From: Vulpes vulpes
Taxonomy: Eukaryota > Chordata > Mammalia > Carnivora > Canidae
NCBI RefSeq assembly: GCF_048418805.1
Contig: NC_132790.1
Coordinates: forward strand, 73,600,501-73,664,500
Length of the DNA: 64,000 bases
Direction: 5' to 3'
How positions within the stretch are numbered: position 1 is the stretch's first letter; every line of letters starts with the position of its first letter. The notes under the pieces were generated by a model. It saw only the letters and a list, made by a program, of their open reading frames with translations. It did not search any database and had not been told where the DNA came from. Positions 22,578-34,534 of the stretch are shown piece after piece. A program made the position numbers and the translations under genes.

Positions 22578-23803
22578 AATGGTATATACTTTAAAACACC
22601 AAGAAGAAAGGTTTACATTCACATTAACTGATTTCAATTCTCCACTGAGACTAAGATGTTCCTGTTCAAGAAATATTATACACTCTGACCCCTAAGATAA
22701 GATATCCTTTAAAAGAAATCAAATGGATGGTACATATACCACAAAAGTCATTTGGTATCAGAACTTGAAAAGATGTCTGTTTCTAAGGTTTTCTTGATAA
22801 TAGAGCAAATATCTATTACTTGTATGCTAAGTTTTCTACCACTGACAACTATAAAGAGGAAACTGATCTTTGTTTTTCTAGCACCCCCTCTTCATCTAGT
22901 TGGCTTCTTCATTTCAGAACTTATTAATAATGAGCCCTGTTAATATGTGCTTACCATACACCAGACACTGTTAAGCACTTAACACCTCTAACCTCACCAC
23001 TTTATATTAGCACATTTAATTATCATCACAATCTATCAGAAAAATCATTTCATAAATGCAACAATGAATTTTCAAAAAATCAAGAATTGTCCAGATCCAC
23101 GCAGTGGTAATGGCAAAACTGGATCCAAAATTCTGAAACATCAAAGCTTATGCACTGAACTCCATGCACTGAGGCCTACCTTGAAAGCTACTCCCAGCAA
23201 AAGAGTCCAAAAAGAAAAAGATGGCATAGGTTTTTCAAAGTCTAATGAGATCTAAATGTCAACTAAAGCTTCCCATTAGAACTATTCATTACAATTATCA
23301 GCTCTTGCTGGCTTACAAATAGGTTAAAGAGGAAATTAGCTGAAGTAGATTTTAATCACTTAAATGGCTTTTCCCCCCTTCAACAGGTGATTTGTTTCAC
23401 CAAAAGCAAATCCTGCCAAGAGAATTAGATAAATAAGCAACCTGTAATTGAATGGTTCTTATCTAGTCTTCCTTGGAAGTTAGCAGAATTGGATTCGTGG
23501 TTTCTGTCCTTTAGGTAAGGAAAAGGTTAATATTTCAACTAATGTCTTATAGCAAAGAAAAGGAACTAACAGTGGCATTCTTCTTTTTTTCTATCTTTAC
23601 CATGTTTAGCTATTTGTAACTGAAGTAGTAATACCAAAAGTATGCAGGCAGTTAGAATATATAGACCTTGATTTAGCATGTTATTTCCTGATTTTTAAAA
23701 AGCAAGGTGATATAGTTCTTCAGGTATATATATGTTATTCATTTATTTACACTTGGCCTATAGAGATTTCATCAACCTAACCCCTGTTCAAGAGTTACAA
23801 ATT
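22578..23803. other. Unassigned sequence
   Basis: Open frames of 63 codons at 22752-22943 and 23064-23255 show no domain. Confidence 0.45.
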
Positions 23804-23885
23804 TAGGGACACCTGGGTGGCTCAGTGGTTGGGCAGCTGCCTTCAGCTCAGGTCGTGATTCCAGTCTGGGGATCAAGTCCCGGGA
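23804..23885 (+). mobile_element. SINEC head fragment
   Basis: 'gggacacctgggtggctcag' through 'ggggatcaagtcccggga', then it breaks off without CT tract or tail. It lies 72 bp upstream of a full-length SINEC. Confidence 0.85.
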
Positions 23886-23957
23886 GTCAATTCCATTCTC
23901 TCCTTAGAATTTTTACTTCCTTGGAAGGTCACAGAAAGCCAGTCAAGAATTAGACCT

Positions 23958-24123
23958 CTAGGGATGCCTGGGTGGCTCAGCAGTTGAGTGTCTACTCTCG
24001 ACTCAGGGTGTGATCCCCGGGTCCAGAATTGAGTCTCACACTGGGCTCCTTGTAGGGAGCCTGCTTCTCCCTCTGCTTATGTCTCTGCCCCTCTTTCTCT
24101 CTGTGTCTTTCATGAAGAAAGAA

Positions 24124-24169
<46 letters not shown>
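23958..24169 (+). mobile_element. SINEC with a GA-expanded tail
   Basis: Head 'gggatgcctgggtggctcag' at 23961, 'ggagcctgcttctccctctg', 'gtgtctttcatgaagaaaga', then about 45 bases of GA repeat in place of the AATA tail. TSD 'agaattagacct' at 23946-23957 and 24170-24181. Confidence 0.93.
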
Positions 24170-24175
<6 letters not shown>

Positions 24176-24298
24176 AGACCTGCTAGGACTAGGAAAGAAG
24201 AGCTTGCAAAATGGAAAAGATTCTTAGATCTCCCTGAGGATATTAGCATTATCTCAGCTCCTCCACCAAGGAAGAGACTCAAGTCAAAGTCATGATCC

Positions 24299-25115
24299 AA
24301 AATCCCCTCTGCTCTGCATCAGGGAAATACAAATCAAAACCACAATGAGATACCACCTCACACCAGTGAGAATGGGGAAAATTAACAAGGCAGGAAACCA
24401 CAAATGTTGGAGAGGATGCGGAGAAAAGGGAACCCTCTTACACTGTTGGTGGGAATGTGAACTGGTGCAGCCACTCTGGAAAACTGTGTGGAGGTTCCTC
24501 AAAGTTAAAAATAGTCCTGCCCTACGACCCAGCAATTACACTCTTGGGGATTTATCCCAAAGATTCAGATGCAATGAAACACCGGGACACCTGCACCCCG
24601 ATGTTTCTAGCAGCAACGTCCACAATAGCCAAACTGTGGAAGGAGCCTCGGTGTCCATCGAAAGATGAATGGATAAAGAAGATGTGGTTTATGTATACAA
24701 TGGAATATTACTCAGCCATTAGAAACGACAAATACCCACCATTTGCTTCAACATGGATGGAACTGGAGGGTATTATGCTGAGTGAAGTAAGTCAATCAGA
24801 GAAGGACAAACAGTGTATGTTCTCATTCATTTGGGGAATATAAATAATAGTGAAAGGGAATATAAGGGAAGGGAGAAGAAATGTGTGGAAAATATCAGAA
24901 AGGGAGACAGAACATAAAGACTCCTAACTCTGGGAAACGAACTAGGGGTGGTGGAAGGGGAGGAGGGCGGGGGGTGGGGGTGACTGGGTGACGGGCACTG
25001 AGGGGCTAAGGGGGGCATTTGATGGGATGAGCACTGGGTGTTATTCTGTATGTTGGTAAATTGAACACCAATAAAAAATAAATTTATTTAAAAAAAAGAA
25101 AAAAATCCCCTCTGC
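24299..25115 (+). mobile_element. Young canine LINE-1, 5'-truncated (ORF2 C-terminus and 3' UTR)
   Basis: TSD 'aaaatcccctctgc' at 24299-24312 and 25102-25115. The body starts in the last part of ORF2, the LINE-1 reverse transcriptase/endonuclease protein. Its C-terminal Cys-containing segment reads GEKGTLLHCWWECELVQPLW, and LLGIYPKDSDAMKH and MYTMEYYSAIRNDKY follow. One frameshift near 24502-24512 splits this coding tail into two frames. The stop is just after 24840. A purine-rich 3' UTR follows, ending 'gaacaccaataaaaaataaa' plus an A-rich tail. Endonuclease and reverse transcriptase domains are absent, so it is immobile. Confidence 0.96.
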
Positions 25116-25189
25116 ATATTTAATATAGCACTGTGAGTAGAGCAGAAAGCAGTAGGGACCACAAAAAGATCCCATATTTGGTGGTAGGA

Positions 25190-25760
25190 ATCCTTCATTG
25201 TGAGTGACAGAAAACCCAAATTAGATTTATTCAAACAATTAGGGGATTTTACAAGTTCAAGTCACTGAAAAGTCCAGAGGTCAAATAGCTTTATGTGCAA
25301 TTTCATTAAGGCTTTAGTTTTGTTTTTTGTGATTTTTTTAGGCACTTCTCTCTATATCCATTTGATCTTCAGGATGGCTTTTCTTATGGATATAAGAGTA
25401 CTGCTAGCAGAAAGTGGAGCTACAGTTTCTTTCTCAAACAGGTCCAGGGTATGAGATGATAGTTTTCCCAACAATTGAACAAAAGCTCTAAACTTTACTC
25501 AAATTGGACATTCCTGAACAATCATTTTAGCCAAGGGAATATCAGGTACATACCACCTTCTGCCTAAGTCCGTAATTCCCACTTTGACCACTACATGTAT
25601 CAAGGAAACCCCAACAACCATGAATGGCATTACCCATCCCCCAAAAGACCCACACTGAAAAAACCTATTTTCCTCATGGATCATGGGGGCCACAAAATGG
25701 GATGAAATGGGAAATAGAAACGGATACCAGAGAGACAACTAGAATAACTGTTGTGTATAG
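25190..25760. repeat. Old interspersed repeat, class uncertain
   Basis: 'gagtgacagaaaacccaaat', 'gattttacaagttcaagtca' and 'ctgaaaagtccagaggtcaa' resemble the start of an old mammalian repeat I have seen but cannot name. The distal half is unassigned. Confidence 0.3.
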
Positions 25761-26449
25761 GTTTCTTTGTCTATCTCTAGTAATATGTTCCCTCCCAACA
25801 AGAGCAATGTCCAGCAAGCAAAGCCTAAACTAATTGACTGACAACCCATAAAAGGAGTACAACAGTGTCTCCAGATTCTTTTCCCAGCTAAGTCAGCAAT
25901 AATGTAGAAACTCACATGCTTCTCTCATAAAGTTTTATCAGCTACAATGAAAAAAACCTGGATAACATCCCAGCTAATCTCTCAGCAGCAGCTGGGGAAA
26001 GCATCAAAAAATTACTTTTTCACTTGTCTGTCCAAGTATTGTCTGCACTTAATCTGCAGATATCCAACTGTTAACACTAAGGGACTTCACTTAAACATAG
26101 CAACTGCCACAGCACCCTGAGCACACTACCCCATGTGACCACTCTCTCAAAATGTTAATTAAAAATTCCAAATTCAGAGTAGGCTTTGTTAGGAAATGTC
26201 CTTAAGCCCAGCAGAGCAGCCTGATTTCTCTTCTAATTGCTCTGATTCCCAAATGCTAAGAGATGCCTTTTGGCGGAACCTATTCTAGGCAAAATGTAGG
26301 TTTTCCAAGTCTTCCTAAATGAACTTATCTGTTTAATTTGCGTTCCCCATAGGAAACAATGGCTTTAACCATTAGCATATTGGTTTCAAAAGGCAACATG
26401 CTTTTGCTTCTCCGATTTATCTTTTAGCTTCTAAGCATAACATGAGGAA
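25761..26449. other. Unassigned sequence
   Basis: No gene or repeat recognised. Confidence 0.45.
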
Positions 26450-26560
26450 TAAGAGCATGTGCTCTGTGGTTCAAGTCTTGTGTGACAAGTCTCCACTAGC
26501 TATGTAACCTACATTATAGCAACTTCTCTATCTGTTAAAGGATAGGGGTTTTTTTTTGAA
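26450..26560 (+). repeat. MIR fragment
   Basis: 'agagcatgtgctctgtggtt' then 'ccactagctatgtaacctac' and 'cttctctatctgttaaagga' follow MIR order. Confidence 0.6.
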
Positions 26561-27019
26561 GGTATAATCATGACTCTCATACAAATGAATAAAAAATGAA
26601 CATGTGTCCAAAACTTCATGTAAAGCATTAATTAATGAGGAAACCAGTAAGATGTTACAACCAGTTCAAAAAATAATTCAAATAACTACACCTAGACAGA
26701 TAGGAAGAAATACTGAACTAAATTTATAAAAAGGGGCCAAGAGATCAGGGCAATAACCAGTTACATTTTGGTCACAATTTATCTGCATTTCTAAGAAGAA
26801 TTATGATTATTATCTTTCTGAAGCTTATAAAGTTATAAATTAATGCAAAACCAGCAATAGACATACATAACTCAGAAGAGTATATTAACAAAACATTTGG
26901 TAATATTTTTCGGAGAAATGAGGGGTTAAATAATTCTAAAATCTTCCACAAAGTTTTTTCTGAAAATGTCTGCCAAGTAAAAACTCCACTATTAGAATGA
27001 AAAGACAAGCAGACTTGGA

Positions 27020-27480
27020 AAAAATTATTTTCAAGAGACATATCTGATAAAGAGCTGCTATCCAAAGCGCATGAAGAACTCTTAAAACTCAACAACAAAA
27101 AACAAACAACCTTATTTTAAAAAGGAGCCAAACACCTCAATAGCACTTCAAGAAAGTATACAGATAGCAAATAAGTGTATGAAAAGATGTTCCACATCAT
27201 ACATTTTCAGGGAAATGCAAACTAAAACAAGATACCAGTACACATGTACTAAACTGGCCAAACTCCAAAACACTGACAACACCAAATACTGATGAGGATA
27301 TGGAGCAGCAGGAATTCACATTCATTGCTGGTGGGAGTTAAAAAGGTATTCACTTTAGAAAACAGTTTGGCACTTTCTTACAAAACTAAACATACTATTA
27401 ACATGATCTAGCAATCCTGATCCTTGGTATTCCCCAAAGGAGCTGAAAACTTTCATGTTATGACTGTCATATCTGCAAGC
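27020..27480 (+). repeat. Old LINE-1 ORF2 3' fragment (L1M)
   Basis: 'catatctgataaagagctgc', 'aaactcaacaacaaaaaaca', 'tttcagggaaatgcaaacta', 'aacaccaaatactgatgagg', then 'attgctggtgggagttaaaa' mirror the end of LINE-1 ORF2. Many stops and indels. Confidence 0.85.
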
Positions 27481-27534
27481 ATCTCAAAAGTCTGACAGAA
27501 AGAGCTTTCCTTTTATAGGAAGGAGTAAGTAATG

Positions 27535-27536
<2 letters not shown>

Positions 27537-27568
<32 letters not shown>
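27537..27568. repeat. Poly(A) tract, 32 bases
   Basis: Uninterrupted A-run followed by A-rich sequence to about 27597. It lies about 55 bp after an old L1 fragment but is too pure to be its original tail. No TSD seen. Confidence 0.95.
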
Positions 27569-27569
<1 letters not shown>

Positions 27570-27597
27570 ATAAAAACAAACAACAAAAACAAAAACC

Positions 27598-28663
27598 AGG
27601 GTGTGGGAAAGTGGGATAAGTGGGTAGCCTGATTGGACAGTTAACCATGGAATAGCCCTAAAGTCAGCTGATTTGGAGGATGGTCTACTAAAGAAGGAGA
27701 GGTTATTCTATATTCCAATTCTCAAGGATGGACCAGAGTTCAGGAGCCTAGAAGAACGAGAGAACCTTCACTAAATATTGATAAAGTCAAGTGATTGAGC
27801 ATTTTCTTTAGTTTGGCTAATGGGGACAAATATTTATGAGATAAAGACTGAGGATTTGAAGGGTCTGCATCTGGCCTGGGTGAACAAAGGGTTCACCCTT
27901 GAGTCTTATCTAAGTCATATGGGGAAGGCTGGTTCTTTGCAGTAAGCCATTTCCCAGAACACAAAATTGTAGAGAGATTTCTCAGCATCACTATTTTCCA
28001 GGAACATAGGGCTCAGGTAAAGTTCAGCATTGCCAGTCTGCCCTTTTGTTCAAGGTGAGTGATTATCATTCATAGCTGAACAACACCAAAGTAATCATAA
28101 ACCTCCTGAGTGGAGTGAAGCAGGGTCTAAGCAACTGCCTCCTAAAGGCTGTAATTTGCATTGTTCCTGCAAAAAAATGGTTGAACCATCTATTGTGAGG
28201 TGGTGGCAAAGGCCAGTTGTTTTAGGATCCTCTTAAAGGCATTTTAAAAGAGGAATGCCTAGAAAGGAAAAGAGAAATATTAGTATAAAATGTCCTATTG
28301 GAGTAAAGAGCTGACCACTGAGGGTATCTTGCCCAGTGGATTCCAAGAGATTGATACATGGAATTATTTCAATCTTGTGTCACTGTTCATGGAGTTTCTT
28401 GAAGTTAATATTTCAATGCTCTTGACAGTGGGGTCCACAGTCTTGGCTACTCACATATAAGGGTGTGCATGACCTGAGTGTTTAGCCAGATTTTCTTAGT
28501 GGCCCTTCCTTAGTAACCATCCTTAGTGACTCATTCAGGAAGAAATCCAGCCCATGCATGGTCTGTTAAAGAAAGGAGTCCTTCACAGTGTTTATCAAAT
28601 CATTAGGCTTTAGCTCAAAGAGCTTCTTCAGACCCTGGGGGACAGGCCGCCTACACAGCTGAT
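27598..28663. other. Unassigned 1.1 kb
   Basis: Higher in G than its surroundings and without open frames above 60 codons. No family recognised. It continues past the SINE at 28678. Confidence 0.45.
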
Positions 28664-28677
28664 AAGAATCTGGTCAG

Positions 28678-28828
28678 GGGGTCCCTGGATGGCTCAGCTG
28701 TTTAGTGCCTGTCGAACGAGTCCCACATCAGGCTCCCTGTATGGAGCCTGCTTCTCTCTCTGCCTATGTCTCTGCCTCTCTCTCTCTGTGTCTCTCATGA
28801 ATAAATAAATAAAATCTTTTAAAAAAAA
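28678..28828 (+). mobile_element. SINEC with internal deletion
   Basis: TSD 'aagaatctggtcag' at 28664-28677 and 28829-28842. The head 'ggggtccctggatggctcag' jumps from 'tttagtgcctg' to 'tcgaacgagtcccacatcag', losing roughly 35-45 bases between the A- and B-box regions. CT tract and tail intact. Confidence 0.93.
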
Positions 28829-28842
28829 AAGAATCTGGTCAG

Positions 28843-29374
28843 TCAGGTTTTAGGTCTTGGTGATGCCATGTCAGAAGGGAGGGGAAAAAATGAGAATGGA
28901 GGGTTATAGCCAAATACTGAAGGAAACTAGAACTAAAAATTTGGTAAGGGTTGACAATTTATGAAAAATGACAAGATATTAGTCCACTTGAAAGGTACAG
29001 AACAGTGAAAAAGTTAATTAAATCTCTATTGGAGAAGACAGAGTTTGCACCAATCTGCAACTTACAAAGAGAAACAAAATGGCTCAAAGATAAGGAACCA
29101 TCAGAATCTGATAACCCAAAAAAGGTATATTATAGTTTTCTATTAAAAGATAAAACTTCTCTGTATGTGTCAAAGAGGGTTGATAACAACACAGATGTCA
29201 TTGTGTGGTCTTTAGAGAACTAAGCAGCCCAAAATACAAAACAAGACTCTCAATATTCTCACAATGCCAAGTCCAATAATGCTAAGTCAATGTGAATGCT
29301 TACTGTGGCCATTGTTATTGTTGCTATGGCAGCCCAAATATCTTTCTTATACCTGACTTGTTTTTTTAAAACTT
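28843..29374. other. Unassigned sequence
   Basis: Includes a 72-codon open frame at 29005-29223 with no recognised domain. Confidence 0.4.
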
Positions 29375-29550
29375 TTTTTAAAATATTTTATTTATTTATT
29401 CATGAGAGACACAGAGAGACAGGCAGAGACATAGGCAGAGAGAGAAGCAGGCTCCCCAAAGGGAGCCTGATGCAGAACTCAACCCCAGGATCCCAGGATT
29501 ATGACCTGAGCCAAAGGCAGATGCTCAACCACTGAGCCACTCAGATGCCC
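29375..29550 (-). mobile_element. SINEC
   Basis: Reverse orientation: 'atttatttattcatgagaga', 'gagagaagcaggctccccaa', 'gatgctcaaccactgagcca', ending 'ctcagatgccc'. Confidence 0.92.
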
Positions 29551-29654
29551 TTTTTAAACATTTTTTATACAAAGACCTTTTTTGCCCATTATCCCACTAT
29601 TCAAGATAAACTCTATTAATAATTTAGTTTATTTCATTTATCACTGCTTATAAG

Positions 29655-29839
29655 GGAAAAAATGCACAAACCCAAATGTCTGATAATAGAATAAACAGCC
29701 AAATTGTGGTCCATCCACTCAGTGGTGCCATGGATGGTAGCCAATGACAGCCTAAAACCGGTGTCTACACCACTGCAATATAGAAACATATCAAAATATA
29801 CTAACTTTAAAAAGACAAAGTTGCATAGCCAAATAAAGA
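29655..29839 (+). repeat. Old LINE-1 ORF2 end fragment
   Basis: 'gcacaaacccaaatgtctga', 'atagaataaacagccaaatt' and 'gtggtccatccactcagtgg' match the end of old LINE-1 ORF2. Decayed. Confidence 0.65.
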
Positions 29840-29886
29840 GGATGGATGGATGGATGGATGGATGGATAAGTAGATGGATGGATGAA
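29840..29886. repeat. (GGAT)n tandem repeat
   Basis: About seven perfect GGAT units, then degenerate ones. Confidence 0.95.
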
Positions 29887-29930
29887 TAGGTTTACATATG
29901 AAAAGAAACAGAAATAACACTTGTTATATC

Positions 29931-30424
29931 TTTAAGACATTCTGCATCTTCTTTCTGTTTACTCAGTAATATGTCTGAGCATCTCCCTATTTCTATAAAC
30001 AGTCCTTGAGAACATATACTCTTAAAGCTATAGACTAAGACATATCCCCTCTATGTTATTTTTCCATTAACCTCCAGCTCTCTCATTAAGAACTATGTGG
30101 AAATGGATGGAACATTAAATTGGCAAGCTCATGCAGCAAGGCCTCAGATAAATCTTCATTTGAAACAAAGACGAATCCAAACCATGAATGCCATGGCCAA
30201 AAGATGACCAGATGAGAGAACTAATAAAGAGAAAACTGGCTACTTGAAATATGAGGGAAACCTTCATATGAGAGTCTGGGGCTCAAAAATGAGCCAATTT
30301 AAAGGGTTTGAGGTCCTTCTCCCACCATAAAGATGAATTAGAAAATCAGAGTGGTCCCTCTTCCATTCCTACTCTTTAAGTATTAATACTCCTATAGTTC
30401 ACTAATACCTATGTTTTTTCATAC
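29931..30424. other. Unassigned sequence
   Basis: No gene or repeat recognised. Confidence 0.4.
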
Positions 30425-30767
30425 CTTTTGGTTTTGCATAGGCTGTTCTGTTTGGGACATCCTCCCCCATTCATCTATCTGGTAAACTCTTCTTCATCAA
30501 GTGTCAGTTCAAAGCACCTTATACAGAAAGATTTCCCTGGTTCCCTCAGGGAACCTTAGGGCTTCTAGTCATGATGTGCCTTTTAGGCTTTGTAAGGATC
30601 TTCAACAGTCATTATTTTATTGTAACATAATCCTTTACATGTTGATCTTCCCTAGTATATAATGAACTCCTTGAAGATAAGGTTTTCACCTCTTCAAGCC
30701 CCTTGCTAAGCATATTGTAGATGCTAAATAATTATTCCATAAATAAATAAATGGACAAATGAATGAA
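30425..30767 (+). repeat. L2 3' end
   Basis: 'ctgttctgtttgggacatcc', 'agtgtcagttcaaagcacct', 'agaaagatttccctggttcc', 'aatgaactccttgaagataa', then 'atgctaaataattattccat' follow the L2 3' consensus in plus orientation. Confidence 0.82.
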
Positions 30768-30849
30768 ACTTCATGATGAATAACATGGAATTTAATTTAG
30801 GGATCAAAAATAAAGTTTTGGAGTCAGCAATTTGCACTGCCTAATTCCT

Positions 30850-30935
30850 AAGAATTATTAATATTCCCATTTTATAGATAAAGAAACTGAAGTCTAGAAT
30901 AATCAGATAACTTATTCAAGAAAGTAAATTTCAGA
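30850..30935 (-). repeat. MIR fragment
   Basis: 'cattttatagataaagaaac' then 'tgaagtctagaataatcaga' is the reverse-complement MIR core. Confidence 0.65.
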
Positions 30936-30959
30936 AAAGAAATAGATATTTCTTATATT

Positions 30960-31740
30960 TTGAAAAGATAAATGTGAATTAAAACTGTTTTTTGCCTATC
31001 AGACTGGCAAAAAAACAAGTTTTACAATAGGCTTTTTTGATACTCTGGTTTCTCTTCAGATCGTATAAATCTTTCGCCTTTTACAATAGGCTTTTTTGGT
31101 ATGATGTAATAGGCACTTTCATATACTGCTGGTACATAAATTGGAACTACCACAAATTTGGCACTATATATCAAAATTATAAATTTGTATAACCAACCCT
31201 CAACCCAGAAAATTCACTTTTAGAAATTCATCTTACAGAAACACCTACACCTGTATGAAATGATATACGAACAAGAATATTTATTGCTGCATAGTGTGTA
31301 ACAGCGAAAGGCTGGAAAAATCCCTTTTTTCTGCCCACAGACTACACATATTATGGTATATCTAGAACAGTGATTTTCAAAGTATGGTCCCCAGACAACA
31401 ACAACATCAACATCTCCTGGGAATTTATCAGAAATGCAAATTGTCAGATCCCACAGCAAACCCCTTGAATCAGATTTGGGGATAGAAGTCAATAATCAAT
31501 ACTAACAAATCCTACAGGTGATTCTGATATATGTCAAAATTTGAAAAATACTGATTGAAACAATGTAGTACCATGCAACTGGAAGGGAGCTCTCTACGTC
31601 CTGCTAAAGCAAGATCACCAATATCCTTTCTTGGGTGATGAAAACAAACTAAGAAAGCCTGGCTGTAATATGTTACCTTTTGTGTAAATGAGAGGAAGAA
31701 AGAAATGAAATTTTAATTAGTTTTTATATGCATTTGTCAA
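30960..31740 (+). repeat. Old LINE-1 (L1M) ORF2 end, split by MER5A
   Basis: 'tgcctatcagactggcaaaa', 'actgctggtacataaattgg', 'atttattgctgcatagtgtg' and, beyond the MER5A, 'atatgttaccttttgtgtaa' belong to one L1M 3' ORF2 stretch interrupted at 31368. A 20-bp piece around 'tttacaataggcttttttg' occurs twice, 59 bp apart (31020, 31079). Confidence 0.75.
31368..31553 (-). mobile_element. MER5A inserted into an L1M
   Basis: 'cagtgattttcaaagtatgg', 'tcctgggaatttatcagaaa', 'atgcaaattgtcagatccca', 'caggtgattctgatatatgt' and 'tgaaaaatactg' give a complete reverse-complement MER5A. Flanking 8-mers agree only partly. Confidence 0.88.
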
Positions 31741-32008
31741 AACTCTTAAAATCTGGATATGTCAGAAATTAAGAAGAATGATTAGGTATGGCTGAGGGGC
31801 TTTGGCAGATGGAGGACAAGGCACAGAAGAGAAACTTATAACTATGAGTTGCCTGTTTATATTTTGTAATTTTTTTTAACCATGTGCATGTATTAACTCT
31901 AAGATAGAGACTTTTTTAATGCACATCTCTAAAGTAGTGGCTAGGAAGGATTACTACCTTGGCTAATTGCTTCCTACTACAACCTTCTCTCAAAACCCTG
32001 CAGAATTG

Positions 32009-32193
32009 GGGCAGCCCAGGTGGCTCAGTGGCTTAGTGCCTGCCTTCAGCCTGGGACATGATCCTGGAGTTCTGGGATCGAGTCCCATGTCAGGCTCCCT
32101 GCATGGAGCCTGCTTCTCCCTCTGCCTGTATCTCTGCCTCTCTCTCGCTCTCTCTGTGTCTCTCATGAATAAATGAATAAAATCTTAAAACAA
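32009..32193 (+). mobile_element. SINEC
   Basis: Long exact TSD 'aaaaccctgcagaattg' at 31992-32008 and 32194-32210. Head 'gggcagcccaggtggctcag', 'gggatcgagtcccatgtcag', CT tract, 'atgaataaatgaataaaatc'. Confidence 0.97.
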
Positions 32194-32463
32194 AAAACCC
32201 TGCAGAATTGTAAACAGTTCTATTTTTTTAAGAGTTGCTGATAACTTAAAATCTAGGAGCTAACACGCAGGCACATATACACTCTGATGATGTACCGACA
32301 CATGTACATAAAGAAGGACTGGCTCGCTTAGTTGCTTTATTATCAATTAATTTTCCAACTGCTCTTCCAGGTTTAAGGATATTTCCTGCCCATGTACAGG
32401 AATTTGCCCAAGTATAAAAAGGCACAACTATTTACAAACTGCCTATTTAAAAAGGAGGAATCA

Positions 32464-32643
32464 GGGACACCTGGGCAGATCAGTGGTTGAGTGTCTGCCA
32501 AGTCTCAGGGCATCGTCCTGGGGACCCGGGATTGAGTCTCACTTCGAGCTCCCCTCAAGGAGCCTGCTTCTCCCTCTGCCTGTGTCTCTGCCTCTCTGTG
32601 TGTGTCTCTCATGAATAAATAAATAAAATCTTTTAAAAAAATA
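32464..32643 (+). mobile_element. SINEC
   Basis: TSD 'aaaaggaggaatca' at 32450-32463 with one mismatch to 32644-32657. Head 'gggacacctgggcagatcag', body and 'atgaataaataaataaaatc' tail are complete. Confidence 0.95.
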
Positions 32644-32657
32644 AAAAGGAGTAATCA

Positions 32658-33679
32658 TTTAGACAAATCTAAACTTAAGAGTCATTTAACAATGCAAATA
32701 TCAAGCTATATTGATGTTAGATAAAATACCTACTATATGTACACCTACTATGTTTTGTGGCCTTTAATCTTAGCAAAGTCCAACAGTTTAGACAGTTTCA
32801 AATGTGCTCTAGTTGTTGACAACAAAAAGTTTTTTTGTATTGTTATACTAGATGTCTGTATGTGAATATTGCTGTTGTTAATTTGATGTGGGACCCTCAA
32901 TAATTATTAAGGGATTCAGTTGTGCTTTTCTATAAAAAAAAAAAAATTAACATATTCCTCATCCATCTCATTGGAATGTGATAGGAATTAATTGAGGATA
33001 GTTTTAACTTAGTAGTATTTTTAGTTCTTCAATTCCAGACATTATGCAAAAAGCAAATAGCCTTGTCATAAACGTCGTCCTATTTTGTCCTATTTTCAAT
33101 GTAGTGACACTTGGACAAAGTTAAATCCCAAGATCCCTTCCTGCTGCCAAACTCCAAAATGGAATCAACAGCAGTGACCTCACCTAAATCTCCAGAAGGA
33201 CTGGAAAAATACAACTCCAGGTGGCTTTTGCTGGCTTATGTCCTCAGGAGACCTTTATAGGGCCCCTATGCTGTGGAACACGAAGCCTACACTTGGCAAA
33301 TTTACTGTGCTGTTTGCTTTGATCTGAATTTGCCTCCAGTAAGTACCTTTGAAGTCCACATATTTCCTGAGACTACTGCCCTGCAGATGCCCAAAATGAG
33401 CCATGAGAACTATTAAACTGTGTCTTGACCTGCTGTGGAAGCTCAAATGAACCATCAGTAATAGGATATAAGAGAACCAAGAGAGACCATAGCCAGTGAT
33501 GGGTACAATTGCTATCAGGGTACTTCTTATCAATTTCAGAGACAGGCTGTAAAGATCTTGGAAAATGTTTGCCAAGTGCTTTAAGTCCTAGAGAAAAAAT
33601 ATTAGTAGAATCCTTTGAGACAAAAATGGGAAAAGAAGGTTTTTTTGAAAAGGCAGAAAGAGCAAAGGGGATAATAGAA
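32658..33679. other. Unassigned 1 kb
   Basis: Includes a 106-codon minus-strand open frame (33575-33255) with no recognised domain. Confidence 0.4.
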
Positions 33680-33800
33680 ATTCAATTCAACAAATATTTG
33701 TTGAGTGCCTACCAAGTAGCAAGCCCAGGCTCAGTACCAAGATGAGTGAGGCACTTACAGGACAGCACTCTGGAAGAGGAATGGAAAGACAAGTTTAATA
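33680..33800 (-). repeat. L2 3' end fragment
   Basis: 'ttcaattcaacaaatatttg' then 'ttgagtgcctaccaagtagc' is the reverse-complement L2 terminus. Confidence 0.7.
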
Positions 33801-34204
33801 ACAAAAAGGTAGATTAAAATAAATTTCATGAGAGAGGTGTTCCTGCTCTTCCATTTTTTCATTCATTTGTTTCAGTTCCCAGCAACTGGCACTGTGCTTC
33901 ACACAGGGGAGGTACTCAGTAATACCAAAGAGGCACTTAGTCATACCAAATATGAATGAACAAATAATTGGATATATAACACTGGTGAGAGGGAAAAGTG
34001 TTTCTGTCCTCTTAATCTGCCTTACTTTCTGCACATACCTCAGCCTATGACTTTCAGACTGTACTCATCACTTCAATGGTGCCTCTTAGAAGCATCACTT
34101 ACAGGGGTTGAGTTTATTAGTGTCTACTATTGCGACCAGCATATCTGAAGCTTATATTGAAATAATACTTCTATAGACTATTCACGATCTCTTCCTCCTC
34201 TATC

Positions 34205-34534
34205 AAAACTCATAATTGAAATCTATGCCCCAATGAGATGGTTATAAGGAAGTGTAGTTTTCGGACGATGATTAGTTCATGAAGGTAGAGTCCTCATATG
34301 AATGAAATTAGTACCCTTATAAAAGAAACCCCAGAGAGTTCCTTCATCATGTGAAGATACAGCCAGAAGACAGCCATCTATTAACTAAGAAGCACATGCT
34401 CATTGGACACTGTATCTGTAGGCACCTTGACCTTGGACTTCCCAGCCTCCAAAACCATAAGAAATAAATATTTGTTATTTAAACCACTCAGCCTATGGTA
34501 ATTTTGTTACAGCAGCCAAAACAGACTAGGACAA
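34205..34534 (+). mobile_element. MaLR LTR (MST/MLT1-type)
   Basis: 'attagtacccttataaaaga', 'aaccccagagagttccttca', 'tcatgtgaagatacagccag', 'aagacagccatctattaact', 'ccttgaccttggacttccca', AATAAA within 'gaaataaatatttgttattt', and the end 'cagccaaaacagactaggac' match a MaLR solo LTR. Confidence 0.88.

Noticed and set aside
24457..24843. 128-codon open frame as a possible gene
   Set aside because: It is the LINE-1 ORF2 C-terminal tail, frameshifted relative to its upstream part and lacking catalytic domains.
27537..27568. A32 as another tail-only insertion
   Set aside because: No duplicated flank on the two sides; the same applies to A32 at 16479 and T28 at 18479.
29840..29886. CRISPR-like array
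   Set aside because: A simple GGAT microsatellite with no spacers, in a mammalian context.
33255..33575. 106-codon minus-strand open frame
   Set aside because: No domain or splice context recognised, and it overlaps an open frame on the other strand.
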